Positions 53,396 through 61,373 of a stretch of DNA of 64,000 nucleotides are shown here, in pieces. Source of the DNA: Prevotella sp. E2-28 (GTDB taxonomy: Bacteria; Bacteroidota; Bacteroidia; Bacteroidales; Bacteroidaceae); the NCBI RefSeq assembly GCF_022024055.1, contig NZ_CP091788.1, positions 1-64,000 of the forward strand. The letters run 5' to 3'. Both the position numbers and the translations under genes were made by a program. Position 1 is the stretch's first letter. The number at the start of each line of letters is the position of its first letter. The notes under the pieces are model-generated. The model was given only the letters and a program-made list of their open reading frames with translations, was not told the DNA's origin and did not search any database.

Positions 53396-53845
53396 ATGAA
53401 AACAAAAACAATAGCAGAACAATTATTAGTTGTCTTAATGTGTATTAATACATTTACTTCTTGTATTATGGATAAGCAGACAAATATCTATGTAAAGAAC
53501 TGCACAAAAGACTCCTTACTAATAAAATTAACAAGTACAGATTCTCTTGTTGATTGGCAATCTTGGAACAGATTTGATGGATATGATATGTCACAAAATG
53601 ACACAAGAGTAACAGATAATGCATTTCTTGAAGCTGTTGCCAGCAGTTTGGCTTTACCTAACGAGACGATAAGGATTGATCCATATGCTTTGCAACGATA
53701 TGATTCTTGCTACATTTATGCTATTAAGCTTAGTGTAGCCAAGAACTATTCTATGGATTATATTCGTACGAAGAAACTCTATGATAGACAGGTCGTAACA
53801 AAAAAACACTTACACTTCCATGACTATCTGTTCGAATACAGATAA
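53396..53845 (+). CDS. Small lipoprotein of unknown function beside the RHS fragment
   Basis: This 149-residue protein has a lipoprotein signal (TFTSCIMDK) and a mature domain starting YVKNCTKDSLLIKL. The 53901-54416 product has a similar opening (YFENSWNKSIYIWY) and similar spacing, suggesting the same fold. No family is recognised. Position behind an RHS tip and tandem organisation fit an immunity-protein role. It is followed by a palindromic element, then the second lipoprotein. Confidence 0.6.
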   Translation: MKTKTIAEQLLVVLMCINTFTSCIMDKQTNIYVKNCTKDSLLIKLTSTDSLVDWQSWNRFDGYDMSQNDTRVTDNAFLEAVASSLALPNETIRIDPYALQRYDSCYIYAIKLSVAKNYSMDYIRTKKLYDRQVVTKKHLHFHDYLFEYR

Positions 53846-53857
53846 GGGCATCCTAAG

Positions 53858-53890
53858 AGGATCATGGGGACAGTCTGTCCCTCCGATTCA
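53858..53890. repeat. Palindromic element, copy between two lipoprotein genes
   Basis: GGATCATGGGGACAG is followed by TCTGTCCCTCCGATTC, giving an imperfect hairpin with the central stem GGGACAG/CTGTCCC. It is the same family as at the IS flanks. Confidence 0.7.
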
Positions 53891-53900
53891 TTATTAAGTT

Positions 53901-54416
53901 ATGAAACAATTGAATTTATATCTATTAGCATTGGTTGTGATGGTTCTATCTGTTTCCTCCTGCTTCAAACTTCATGAGGATGAAGACCACCATTTCAAGA
54001 TATATTTCGAAAATTCATGGAATAAGTCTATTTATATATGGTACGATATTGATTGGTATTGGTATGACAATCCGTATGAAAACTATCTTCCTTTGTTTGC
54101 AGAAAAACCAATTTATGAAACAGAAGTTTGTCATAAGATACTTCCTGGAGGTATTGACAGTGAACTTATGAAGCACAGAGATTATTATGAAATAGCACTT
54201 CAAGAGCAAGATTCTGTTGTTATTAGCGTATTTGATGCAGAACAATCTGATAAGAAAGATTCTGAATGCTTCCTTGTTCGCTATCATCTATCAAAAGAAG
54301 ACCTTCAAAAGGTTAACTATCACATATCTTTTCCTCCTACAGAAGCCATGAAGGATTTCTATATGAAACCTTCATTTGAGGAGGTTAAAGAGCTTACAAA
54401 GACTGGTGGGGTTTAG
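53901..54416 (+). CDS. Small lipoprotein of unknown function, second beside the RHS fragment
   Basis: This 171-residue protein has a signal with lipobox LSVSSCFKL, a short acidic-His stretch (HEDEDHH) and a mature domain rich in Trp and Tyr (IWYDIDWYWYDN). Later blocks include FLVRYHLSKEDLQKVNYHISFPP. It resembles the preceding lipoprotein in layout. Function is unknown; a paired immunity role is possible. A good terminator follows. Confidence 0.6.
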   Translation: MKQLNLYLLALVVMVLSVSSCFKLHEDEDHHFKIYFENSWNKSIYIWYDIDWYWYDNPYENYLPLFAEKPIYETEVCHKILPGGIDSELMKHRDYYEIALQEQDSVVISVFDAEQSDKKDSECFLVRYHLSKEDLQKVNYHISFPPTEAMKDFYMKPSFEEVKELTKTGGV

Positions 54417-54437
54417 GAAACATAGAAGACGGTTCAT

Positions 54438-54484
54438 AATGAAGGGTTGGTGTTAATAAAATGACCGACCCTTCATTCTCTTTT
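54438..54484 (+). terminator. Terminator after the lipoprotein gene
   Basis: AATGAAGGGTTGGT and ACCGACCCTTCATT pair (one mismatch) around a 12-nt loop and are followed by CTCTTTT. Confidence 0.75.
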
Positions 54485-54489
54485 ATGCA

Positions 54490-54520
54490 GCTCATGGGGA
54501 CATAGAAGATCAACGGGACT
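54490..54520. repeat. Palindromic element family, direct double copy
   Basis: CTCATGGGGACATAGAA is followed by GATCAACGGGACTGG, two direct copies of the GATCAnnGGGAC core 19 bp apart. It ends the stretch in which this family occurs (48.86-54.52 kb). Confidence 0.6.
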
Positions 54521-54543
54521 GGTTTTTGATTCCCTAAATCCAC

Positions 54544-54615
54544 AAAACTTCCCTTTGGTCAATTCCTCTCATTTAGAATATCTTAGAGGCAGGCTGAAGG
54601 GAACTTCTGTATTAG
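54544..54615 (+). repeat. 72-bp direct repeat, left copy, flanking the AbiE-like module
   Basis: The repeat matches 55767-55838 at 66 of 72 positions. It starts AAAACTTCCCTTTGGTC, contains GGCAGGCTGAAGGGAACTTC and ends GTATTAG. Internal complementary arms (CTTCCCTT with AAGGGAAC) and an inner pair (CCTCT with AGAGG) can fold into a long hairpin. Confidence 0.88.
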
Positions 54616-54695
54616 TTAATGGAAGCTTTTCTTCTGTTTTTTTGCTTTACCTGAGTTTTTTACGCACAACAATCAAATAAAAAACAGCTTTTTAT

Positions 54696-54726
54696 TTTGT
54701 TTTATACTCACTTATTTGTATCTTTG
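54696..54726 (+). promoter_or_regulatory. Promoter of the AbiE-like module
   Basis: TTTG (54696-54699) and TATCTTTG (54719-54726) are 19 nt apart, an exact consensus fit, 10 nt before the ATG. Confidence 0.75.
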
Positions 54727-54736
54727 CAGCGAATAG

Positions 54737-55069
54737 ATGAAAGAAGATGTAAGAAAGCTTTTGTTTCGTAAGCTAAAGAAAGAAAACTGTTTCTGGTCTT
54801 ACGACGTGTCGAAAATGAGGTCCATTTCCGATGAATCTCTTATTGAGAATGTCCTATTATATCTGGATATTGAAGATATCAACATGCTCTTCCGATTCTT
54901 TGGATTCAAAAAGGTGAAGAGGGTGTGGCTAGATCGCGTAGCTCCTTTAGGTGAGATGTTTAGGTCATACAATATTCTTTATGCATGGTATTATTTTGGT
55001 GCTAAACGTCCTGAAGCATACGTTAAAAGCATTGAGACTCGTCACATGAACCGAATAATGGCTGCTTGA
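54737..55069 (+). CDS. DUF6922-like small protein, probable antitoxin partner
   Basis: This 110-residue protein contains FWSYDVSKMRSISDESLIENVLLYLDIEDIN, the form of small proteins that precede AbiEii-type toxins in Bacteroidetes (DUF6922-like). It is helical and basic, with no membrane segment. By analogy with AbiEi it could be a transcriptional repressor and antitoxin of the pair, though no winged-helix domain of classic AbiEi size is present. It ends 2 bp before the toxin start. Confidence 0.65.
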   Translation: MKEDVRKLLFRKLKKENCFWSYDVSKMRSISDESLIENVLLYLDIEDINMLFRFFGFKKVKRVWLDRVAPLGEMFRSYNILYAWYYFGAKRPEAYVKSIETRHMNRIMAA

Positions 55070-55071
55070 AT

Positions 55072-55743
55072 ATGGATAAGGATCGTTCAAAATCATTGGC
55101 ACCACATACAGGTAAGGTGTTTGAGGCTATTTCAAGGTTAGATTGTATAAAACCCTTTACGCTTGTTGGTGGAACAGCTTTATCATTACAAATAGAGAAA
55201 CGACAAAGTGAAGATTTGGACTTTATGAAGTGGCTGACTAAGCGGAATGAGAAGCCTGAAGTTGATTGGCCATCAATTAAGAAAGAGTTAGAAAGCATTG
55301 GAACAATTAAGGACTATGAGGTTGGAGGATTTGACTTCGTGTCTTTTAACTTTGAAGGAGTAAAGCTGTCTTTTTATGCTGCTCCAAGAAAAGCTGTGTC
55401 TTCCATGATACGTATTCCTTATCTAAATAATCTGTTTATGGCAGATATAGAAAGTATAGGTGCTATGAAGATGGAGGCGATGCTTCGACGTTCAAAGTTT
55501 AGAGACTATTACGATATCTATTCGATATTAAAAGAAGGTGCAGATATCAATAAGATGATTGCTGCCGCCCTTGAACATTCTAGTCATAAACTGCGTACTC
55601 GTGGACTACTCAACATGCTAACCACGGGTAATAATTTCATGAAGGAAAAGGGGTTTGAGGAACTGAATCCTGTTTATGATGTATCCCCAATTGATATCCA
55701 AGAGTATATCAAAGCAAAACTCATAGAAGTTAAAGAGGAATAA
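55072..55743 (+). CDS. AbiEii/AbiGii-family nucleotidyltransferase toxin
   Basis: This 223-residue protein has the nucleotidyltransferase motif TLVGGTALSL, then RQSEDLDFMKW (DxD), and the downstream block IESIGAMKMEAMLRRSKFRDYYDIYSIL typical of DUF1814/AbiEii. Family toxins nucleotidylate RNA targets such as tRNA and act in abortive infection or as toxin-antitoxin systems. The ATG at 55072 is used, since the TTG at 55066 lies in the previous gene. The module lies between two 72-bp direct repeats. Confidence 0.85.
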   Translation: MDKDRSKSLAPHTGKVFEAISRLDCIKPFTLVGGTALSLQIEKRQSEDLDFMKWLTKRNEKPEVDWPSIKKELESIGTIKDYEVGGFDFVSFNFEGVKLSFYAAPRKAVSSMIRIPYLNNLFMADIESIGAMKMEAMLRRSKFRDYYDIYSILKEGADINKMIAAALEHSSHKLRTRGLLNMLTTGNNFMKEKGFEELNPVYDVSPIDIQEYIKAKLIEVKEE

Positions 55744-55766
55744 TAAAAACACGAAATAGCCTCCAT

Positions 55767-55838
55767 AAAAGTTCCCTTTGGTCAATTCCTCTCATTTTCA
55801 ATTACTTAGGGGCAGGCTGAAGGGAACTTCTGTATTAG
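55767..55838 (+). repeat. 72-bp direct repeat, right copy, flanking the AbiE-like module
   Basis: This copy starts AAAAGTTCCCTTTGGTC and ends GTATTAG like the left copy. Its outer arms (AAGTTCCCTT with AAGGGAACTT) are perfect over 10 bp. The inner pair CCTCT with AGGGG remains pairable through a G-T (G-U in RNA) pair. Between it and 55956 no further feature is seen. Confidence 0.88.
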
Positions 55839-55956
55839 CAAGGTTCGTACAGGTGAAGTGACGCACTTTTGCTTAGACATAAACGAAGATTAGCAAAAAA
55901 CGTTGCATAATTACAAAAACTTCGGCAAAATGGCTTATAGTTTAAAAAAAATGCAT

Positions 55957-55964
55957 TAATTTTG
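55957..55964 (+). promoter_or_regulatory. -7 box of the LRR lipoprotein gene
   Basis: TAATTTTG is an exact -7 box, 32 nt before the ATG. No good -33 box is seen. Confidence 0.5.
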
Positions 55965-55996
55965 CTGTCCATAAACTTACTTATCATTAAATAAAG

Positions 55997-56989
55997 ATGT
56001 TTCAACAGGGATTAAAATTATTATCTGGTGTTGTTTTATGCATGATTGTATGTGCTTGTATGTCAAAGTTTGACACGAATGGAAGTGCCTATGTTGTGCG
56101 TCCATATATAAAAGATGGATATTATACGGATGGTACATTTTATTATGACATTGACAAGACTGATGCCATTGTGATAGGTACGGCCAAGAATGAGCGTACT
56201 CTTGTAATTCCTGATGCTGTTGGTATAAATGAGGTAACCTATCCTTTGACGAAGGTACAGAATCTGGGTGTTTTTAATAAAGAGACATACGAGACGTCCC
56301 AGAAAGTCACCAATAATGATAATCTAACGTCATTGACAATTGGAGGTAATGTGAAGTCATTTGGTAAAGATGTCTTTTTCAGTGAGGTGATTTATCCAAG
56401 TGGATATAAGAAGGATGAAGATGATAAGATGCGCCGATTCCCTAACTTGGAAACCATTATTGTGATATCTGGTAATGAGACTTTTGACTCACGAAATAAC
56501 TGTAATGCTATCATTCAGACAGAAAAGGGCGAATTACTGTTAGGCTGTAAAAATTCTGTAGTACCGAGTGGCGTAAAGAAAATATCGGCTGCTGCTTTTC
56601 GTGGGTGCCAGGGTCTAAAACAACTTACATTCCCAACCTCGCTGAATATCGTTGCTCCTTATGCGTTTTCTGACAGTCATCTACAAACAGTGGATTTGCC
56701 TGTTGATATCTATCATATTGGTCGTGAAGCATTTTATGGGTGTGATTCTTTGGTAAGTGTCTCGTTATATTGTAATGGTGTCAGTATTGACTCTCGTGCT
56801 TTCCAGCATTGTTCATCACTGAAGGATTCCGTTAGTGAGGTTAGATTTTATACCCCTCATATTTCAGTCCAGTCGGCTGAAGATGTTTTTGATGAAGGTT
56901 GCAATTGCTTGTTAGTACCTAAGGGGCAGCTCTCGACTTTTGAGAGTTGGAATAAATGTTTTCTCACGATAAAGGAGATGAACAATTAA
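55997..56989 (+). CDS. BspA-like leucine-rich repeat lipoprotein
   Basis: This 330-residue protein has a signal with a likely lipobox (MIVCACMSK) and LRR_5/BspA-type repeats in the C-terminal half (ISAAAFRGCQGLKQLTFP, VAPYAFSDSHLQTVDLP, IGREAFYGCDSLVSVSL, IDSRAFQHCSSLKD). Such proteins are surface-exposed in Bacteroidales and some mediate adhesion. The number of repeats is small. Its stop overlaps that of the converging ABC gene by 4 bp. Confidence 0.83.
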   Translation: MFQQGLKLLSGVVLCMIVCACMSKFDTNGSAYVVRPYIKDGYYTDGTFYYDIDKTDAIVIGTAKNERTLVIPDAVGINEVTYPLTKVQNLGVFNKETYETSQKVTNNDNLTSLTIGGNVKSFGKDVFFSEVIYPSGYKKDEDDKMRRFPNLETIIVISGNETFDSRNNCNAIIQTEKGELLLGCKNSVVPSGVKKISAAAFRGCQGLKQLTFPTSLNIVAPYAFSDSHLQTVDLPVDIYHIGREAFYGCDSLVSVSLYCNGVSIDSRAFQHCSSLKDSVSEVRFYTPHISVQSAEDVFDEGCNCLLVPKGQLSTFESWNKCFLTIKEMNN

Positions 56990-57792
56990 TAGGCATTAGC
57001 CGTGCAGTTTACCTTGACGCTGAGATGCTCTCTATCGAACTGAATATCCTTGTTACGCTCTACAAACTGACTTAATATACCCTGTTGGGCTAGTTCATGG
57101 GGCGTTCCTATTTTTAGACCATCTGTGTGTGTCATAAGCCACACGGTATCAGCTACTTGCAGGGCTAGTTCCAGATCATGAGTTGACAGAAAGACTGTCT
57201 TCTGTGTTTCATGACTGATGCGTCTTAAAAGAAGTAGCATATCAACCTTACTGGGATAATCAAGGAAAGCTGTTGGCTCATCAAGGAAAATCACAGACGT
57301 CTGCTGTGCCAATGCTTTCGCTATCATTACCTTCTGTCGCTCGCCATCGCTTAGCGTGTTTATCGTCCTGTCTTTCAGATAGTTAATACCTATCATATCC
57401 ATTGCTTCAAGACAGGCTTTTTTATCTTCTTCATTTAATCGGCCCCAGAAACCAGTATAAGGTGTACGTCCCATTTCTACCAATTCAAGGGCAGTCATTT
57501 GTTGTATGTTAGGTTTCTCTGTAAGAACAATACCGATAGTGCGTGCTCGTTCATTCTGACTGTATTGCTCTAGTTCTCGTCCTCCTATCTGAATGCTTCC
57601 GCCAAGTTTTGGCAAGAAGGCAGAAAGTGTCTTTAGGAGTGTCGATTTACCCACTCCGTTCTCACCCAGTAAGCAGGTGAGACAGCCGGATTGGATAGTA
57701 GCTGTAACATGTTCTGCCACGACCCTGGTGCCTTGTTTACTCCTGTAGCCTATACTCAGGTCGTTTAGCATTACAGATGTGTTATTTGTCAT
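56986..57792 (-). CDS. FecE-type ABC transporter ATP-binding protein
   Basis: This 268-residue ATPase has Walker A LLGENGVGKSTLLK, signature LSDGERQKVMIAKAL, Walker B VIFLDEPTAFLDYP and the His switch STHDLE, and resembles the ATPases of iron-siderophore, haem or cobalamin uptake. No permease or binding protein is next to it, so its partners must be elsewhere. The frame is open upstream to 57903, but the -7 box TACTTTTG (minus strand, 57823-57830) puts the start at the ATG 57792. It may be a remnant of a larger transport operon. Confidence 0.88.
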   Translation of the reverse strand: MTNNTSVMLNDLSIGYRSKQGTRVVAEHVTATIQSGCLTCLLGENGVGKSTLLKTLSAFLPKLGGSIQIGGRELEQYSQNERARTIGIVLTEKPNIQQMTALELVEMGRTPYTGFWGRLNEEDKKACLEAMDMIGINYLKDRTINTLSDGERQKVMIAKALAQQTSVIFLDEPTAFLDYPSKVDMLLLLRRISHETQKTVFLSTHDLELALQVADTVWLMTHTDGLKIGTPHELAQQGILSQFVERNKDIQFDREHLSVKVNCTANAY

Positions 57793-57822
57793 TTTAAGCA
57801 AATAGTCTTGATAAACGTCTTG

Positions 57823-57881
57823 CAAAAGTATGCTTTTTTTCTGAAGTGAGCAAGTAATATCGAAAAAGTTTAGTACTTTTG
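57823..57881. promoter_or_regulatory. Divergent promoters of the ABC ATPase and the RluA-type gene
   Basis: TACTTTTG on the minus strand (57823-57830) faces the ABC gene, and TACTTTTG on the plus strand (57874-57881) lies 7 nt before the ATG of the pseudouridine synthase, again nearly leaderless. Confidence 0.55.
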
Positions 57882-57888
57882 CACTCAT

Positions 57889-59454
57889 ATGACAGAGTTT
57901 CACCTCTTACATACATCGTTGCCACGCCCAGAACGGATGAACAATCCGTTTCATTATGAGCCGCATCCGCTTTGTCTAGAGGCGGCTGATGAGGTGCGTA
58001 AACACTTATGTGAGCATCCTGAGTGGAGCGATGAGATACAGGCAGGTAAGATGTTTGGCGTACTGGTGTGTGAGGACGAAAAGGGGCAGTTAGGCTTCTT
58101 GGCTGCCTATAGCGGACAGATTGGTGGATGTGAGGACTGGCCTTGGTTTGTGCCTGCCGTCTTTGATTATTTGCAGCCTGATGGTTATTTCAAGCAGGAG
58201 GAAGCCCGTATTACAGCAATCAACCATCGTGTGAAAACATTGGAGCACTCAGCAGAATGGCAAACCTTGCTGAATGATATCGCTAGCAAGCACCAACAGG
58301 CATCAGCAGAGATTGAAGCTTATAAGATAATGATGCAACAATCTAAGGCTCGTCGCGATGCACAGCGTACAAGTGATGGTGAAACGGAAGAAATGATTCG
58401 CGAAAGTCAGTTCCAAAAAGCGGAACTACGTCGAATCAAGAAGCGATGGAGTGAGCTTATTACAAAGACAGAAGCTCTTTTGCAACCTCTTAATGATGAA
58501 CTATTGCAGTTGAAACAAGAGCGTAAACAGCGTTCTGATGCTTTGCAGCACTGGCTCTTTGACCATTTCCTGATGCTCAACAATAAGGGGCAGACGCGTT
58601 CACTTACAGATATATTCTCCACCTTGCCACAAGGGGTTCCCCCGTCAGGCTCTGGTGAGTGTTGTGCCCCCAAGTTGTTGCAGTATGCCTATAAGCATCA
58701 TCTGCGCCCGCTTAGTATGGCAGAGTTTTGGCAAGGAAACTCTCCGAAGATGGAAATACGTCATCATAACCATTATTATCCAGCTTGTCGCGGAAAGTGT
58801 AAGCCTATCTTGGAATGGATGCTCCCAATGGAGTCCAATGAAATTCATAAGTCATTGGAACCTAAGGTTATACATGAAACGTCCAGTTTCCTCGTTATCT
58901 ATAAACCTGCAGGACTTCTGTCTGTACCTGGTCTTACTGATTCTCCTTCTGTTGAGAGCATTCTTAAAACCCAGTATCCAGAGGTATATATGGTGCATCG
59001 ATTGGATATGGATACGTCGGGCGTGATGGTAGTAGCGCTTACACAAGAAGCCTATCATCATTTGCAGCAACAGTTCTTGGAACGCACCGTTCAAAAGGAA
59101 TATGTAGCTTTACTTGAAAACGAGATAATAGGTAGTGGAAATATTAAGCTGCCCTTACGACCAGACTTGACAGACCGTCCTCGTCAGGTGGTAGATTCGG
59201 AATACGGTAAGCCTGCATATACAGAATATCAAGCTTTAGGCGATAGTCGTATCCGGCTCATTCCCCACACAGGTCGTACCCATCAATTGCGTGTGCATTG
59301 TGCTCATCATTTGGGTCTCAATAATCCTATCAAGGGCGACCCTCTTTACGGACGAGAGAAAGCCAATCGCCTATATCTTCATGCTGAGTTGCTGTCTTTT
59401 TATGATCCTGAAACAGGCGAGCGTCTTTCATTCCATTATCAAGCCCCCTTTTAA
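57889..59454 (+). CDS. RluA-family pseudouridine synthase with long N-terminal region
   Basis: This 521-residue protein ends in a RluA-type catalytic domain with HRLDMDTSGVMVVA (catalytic Asp in the RLD block), PLYGREKANRLYLHAELL and HTGRTHQLRVH. The first 330 residues hold a domain with conserved Trp and Gly (GQIGGCEDWPWFVPAVFD) and a coiled coil (about 110-220), an arrangement seen in Bacteroidales enzymes that modify 23S rRNA U746 and tRNA U32. The target is inferred from the family. The next gene begins 2 bp after its stop. Confidence 0.88.
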   Translation: MTEFHLLHTSLPRPERMNNPFHYEPHPLCLEAADEVRKHLCEHPEWSDEIQAGKMFGVLVCEDEKGQLGFLAAYSGQIGGCEDWPWFVPAVFDYLQPDGYFKQEEARITAINHRVKTLEHSAEWQTLLNDIASKHQQASAEIEAYKIMMQQSKARRDAQRTSDGETEEMIRESQFQKAELRRIKKRWSELITKTEALLQPLNDELLQLKQERKQRSDALQHWLFDHFLMLNNKGQTRSLTDIFSTLPQGVPPSGSGECCAPKLLQYAYKHHLRPLSMAEFWQGNSPKMEIRHHNHYYPACRGKCKPILEWMLPMESNEIHKSLEPKVIHETSSFLVIYKPAGLLSVPGLTDSPSVESILKTQYPEVYMVHRLDMDTSGVMVVALTQEAYHHLQQQFLERTVQKEYVALLENEIIGSGNIKLPLRPDLTDRPRQVVDSEYGKPAYTEYQALGDSRIRLIPHTGRTHQLRVHCAHHLGLNNPIKGDPLYGREKANRLYLHAELLSFYDPETGERLSFHYQAPF

Positions 59455-59456
59455 TT

Positions 59457-61373
59457 ATGAGCATAGAGAATACATCATCCATATTAGAACTGCAACGCCA
59501 GCGTGCTTTGTTACAGCTGGAATATGATGAAGAGAAGCGCGCTTTTCAGCAGCAGACGGAGACGCTCGGCATGTTGCGACGAGTGAAGCGTGGTGATGCG
59601 TGGATGCCTCTGCGCGTGGGTAAATCCTATTATAACTCGTTGAATCAATATTGCGTGGAGCTATTCCGTCAAAGTGACAATGATATAGATCATAACTTTG
59701 AGTTTGGACGTCCTGTTCAGTTCTTTGTACAAAGGGAAAAAGGAATCCAGTTTTTCAACTCTACGGGCACCGTGAGCTTCGTTGATGGTGATCGTATGGT
59801 GGTCATTGTACCCGATGGATTCTCCGTTGCTGATTTGCAAATTACAGACGGTCAAATAGGAATCCAACTCTTCTTTGATGAGACTTCCTATCGCCTTATG
59901 TTCGATGCATTGGAACGCACGATGCGGGCTAAGGGACGTTTGGCTTATCTGCGAGATTTGTTCTATTCGCACCAGAAAGCAGAGACCTTTTCATTCCCTG
60001 ATATGGGATTTTCCTATCTGAATGAAACTCAGCAACATGCTGTTAATGAGGTTCTTCGTGCTAAAGACGTAGCTATAGTTCACGGCCCTCCAGGTACAGG
60101 TAAGACTACCACGTTGGTAGAAGCTATCTATGAGACCCTGCGTCGTGAGAGTCAGGTGCTAGTCTGTGCACAGAGTAATATGGCTGTCGATTGGATTAGT
60201 GAGAAACTTGTTGATCGTGGTCTTAACGTCCTGCGTATCGGCAACCCCGTGCGTGTCGATGACAAGATGCTATCCTTTACATACGAGCGTCGTTTCGAGG
60301 CCCATCCTGACTATCCTCAACTATGGAGTATTCGCAAGGCCATTCGTGAACTGCGAAGCCAGCGTAAGCGTACAGATAACTGGCACCAGAAGATGGATCG
60401 CTTGAAGAGTCGTGCCACAGAACTCGAAATCCGTATCAATGCCGAACTCTTTGGTGAAGCCCGTGTCATAGCTTGTACTCTGGTAGGTTCAGCTAACCGT
60501 CTGCTTGATGGCATGAAGTTTGGTACGCTCTTTATTGATGAAGCTGCTCAGGCACTTGAAGCCGCCTGTTGGATACCTATCCGTCGTGCAGGTCGTGTCA
60601 TTTTTGCTGGTGATCATTGTCAGTTGCCGCCTACAGTCAAATGCTACGAAGCCCTGAAAGGCGGACTTGGTCGCACGCTGATGGAGCGTATCGCTGAACA
60701 AAAACCAGAGGTGGTAACACTTCTGCGCATTCAGTATCGTATGCACGAGGATATCATGCGTTTCTCGTCCGACTGGTTCTATCATAACCAAATGATAGCT
60801 GCACCAGAGGTAAAGCATCGCAGCATTCTGGACCTTGATTTGCCTATGACTTGGATAGATACGTCGGAATATTCAGAAAAGTCAGATGATGCAGATCACT
60901 CTGAAAAGCCCTCTTTTCATGAGGAGTTTGTTGGTGAATCGTTTGGGCGTGTTAATAAGGCTGAGGCTGAGTTGACACTCCTCTCCCTGCAAGCTTATTT
61001 CGAACTCATTGGCAAGGAGCGCATCCTCTCAGAGCGCCTTGATGTGGGTATAATCTCACCCTATCGTGCCCAGGTTCAATACCTTCGCCAGCTTATCAGG
61101 AAGAAAGAATGGATAAAACCTTTCCGTACGCGCATCAGCGTTAATACTGTTGATGGTTTTCAGGGGCAGGAGCGTGACATTATTGTTATCTCGCTGGTAC
61201 GTTCTAACGAAGAAGGACAGATTGGTTTCCTTCGCGATCTTCGTCGCATGAACGTGGCTATCACCCGTGCCCGTATGAAGGTAATAATCTTAGGCAATCG
61301 CAATACATTGACTCACCATCCGTTCTATCGTAAATTATGGGACTATATGAAGTCGCTTAAAGAAAGAAAATGA
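59457..61373 (+). CDS. SF1 helicase of the DNA2/NAM7 (Upf1-like) group
   Basis: This 638-residue protein has Walker A VHGPPGTGKTTTLVEA near residue 212, motif II LFIDEAAQALEAACW, motif III GDHCQLPPTV, motif V-like VDGFQGQERDIIVISLVRSN and motif VI RRMNVAITRARMKVII. The N-terminal 170 residues include a small beta-barrel-like domain as in Upf1/IGHMBP2-type helicases. It is a probable DNA or RNA helicase; the pathway is unknown. It overlaps the next, nuclease-helicase gene by ATGA. Confidence 0.88.
   Translation: MSIENTSSILELQRQRALLQLEYDEEKRAFQQQTETLGMLRRVKRGDAWMPLRVGKSYYNSLNQYCVELFRQSDNDIDHNFEFGRPVQFFVQREKGIQFFNSTGTVSFVDGDRMVVIVPDGFSVADLQITDGQIGIQLFFDETSYRLMFDALERTMRAKGRLAYLRDLFYSHQKAETFSFPDMGFSYLNETQQHAVNEVLRAKDVAIVHGPPGTGKTTTLVEAIYETLRRESQVLVCAQSNMAVDWISEKLVDRGLNVLRIGNPVRVDDKMLSFTYERRFEAHPDYPQLWSIRKAIRELRSQRKRTDNWHQKMDRLKSRATELEIRINAELFGEARVIACTLVGSANRLLDGMKFGTLFIDEAAQALEAACWIPIRRAGRVIFAGDHCQLPPTVKCYEALKGGLGRTLMERIAEQKPEVVTLLRIQYRMHEDIMRFSSDWFYHNQMIAAPEVKHRSILDLDLPMTWIDTSEYSEKSDDADHSEKPSFHEEFVGESFGRVNKAEAELTLLSLQAYFELIGKERILSERLDVGIISPYRAQVQYLRQLIRKKEWIKPFRTRISVNTVDGFQGQERDIIVISLVRSNEEGQIGFLRDLRRMNVAITRARMKVIILGNRNTLTHHPFYRKLWDYMKSLKERK

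Noticed and set aside
56986..57792. The ABC ATPase as part of a complete siderophore operon
   Set aside because: No permease or binding-protein gene lies within the window on either side.
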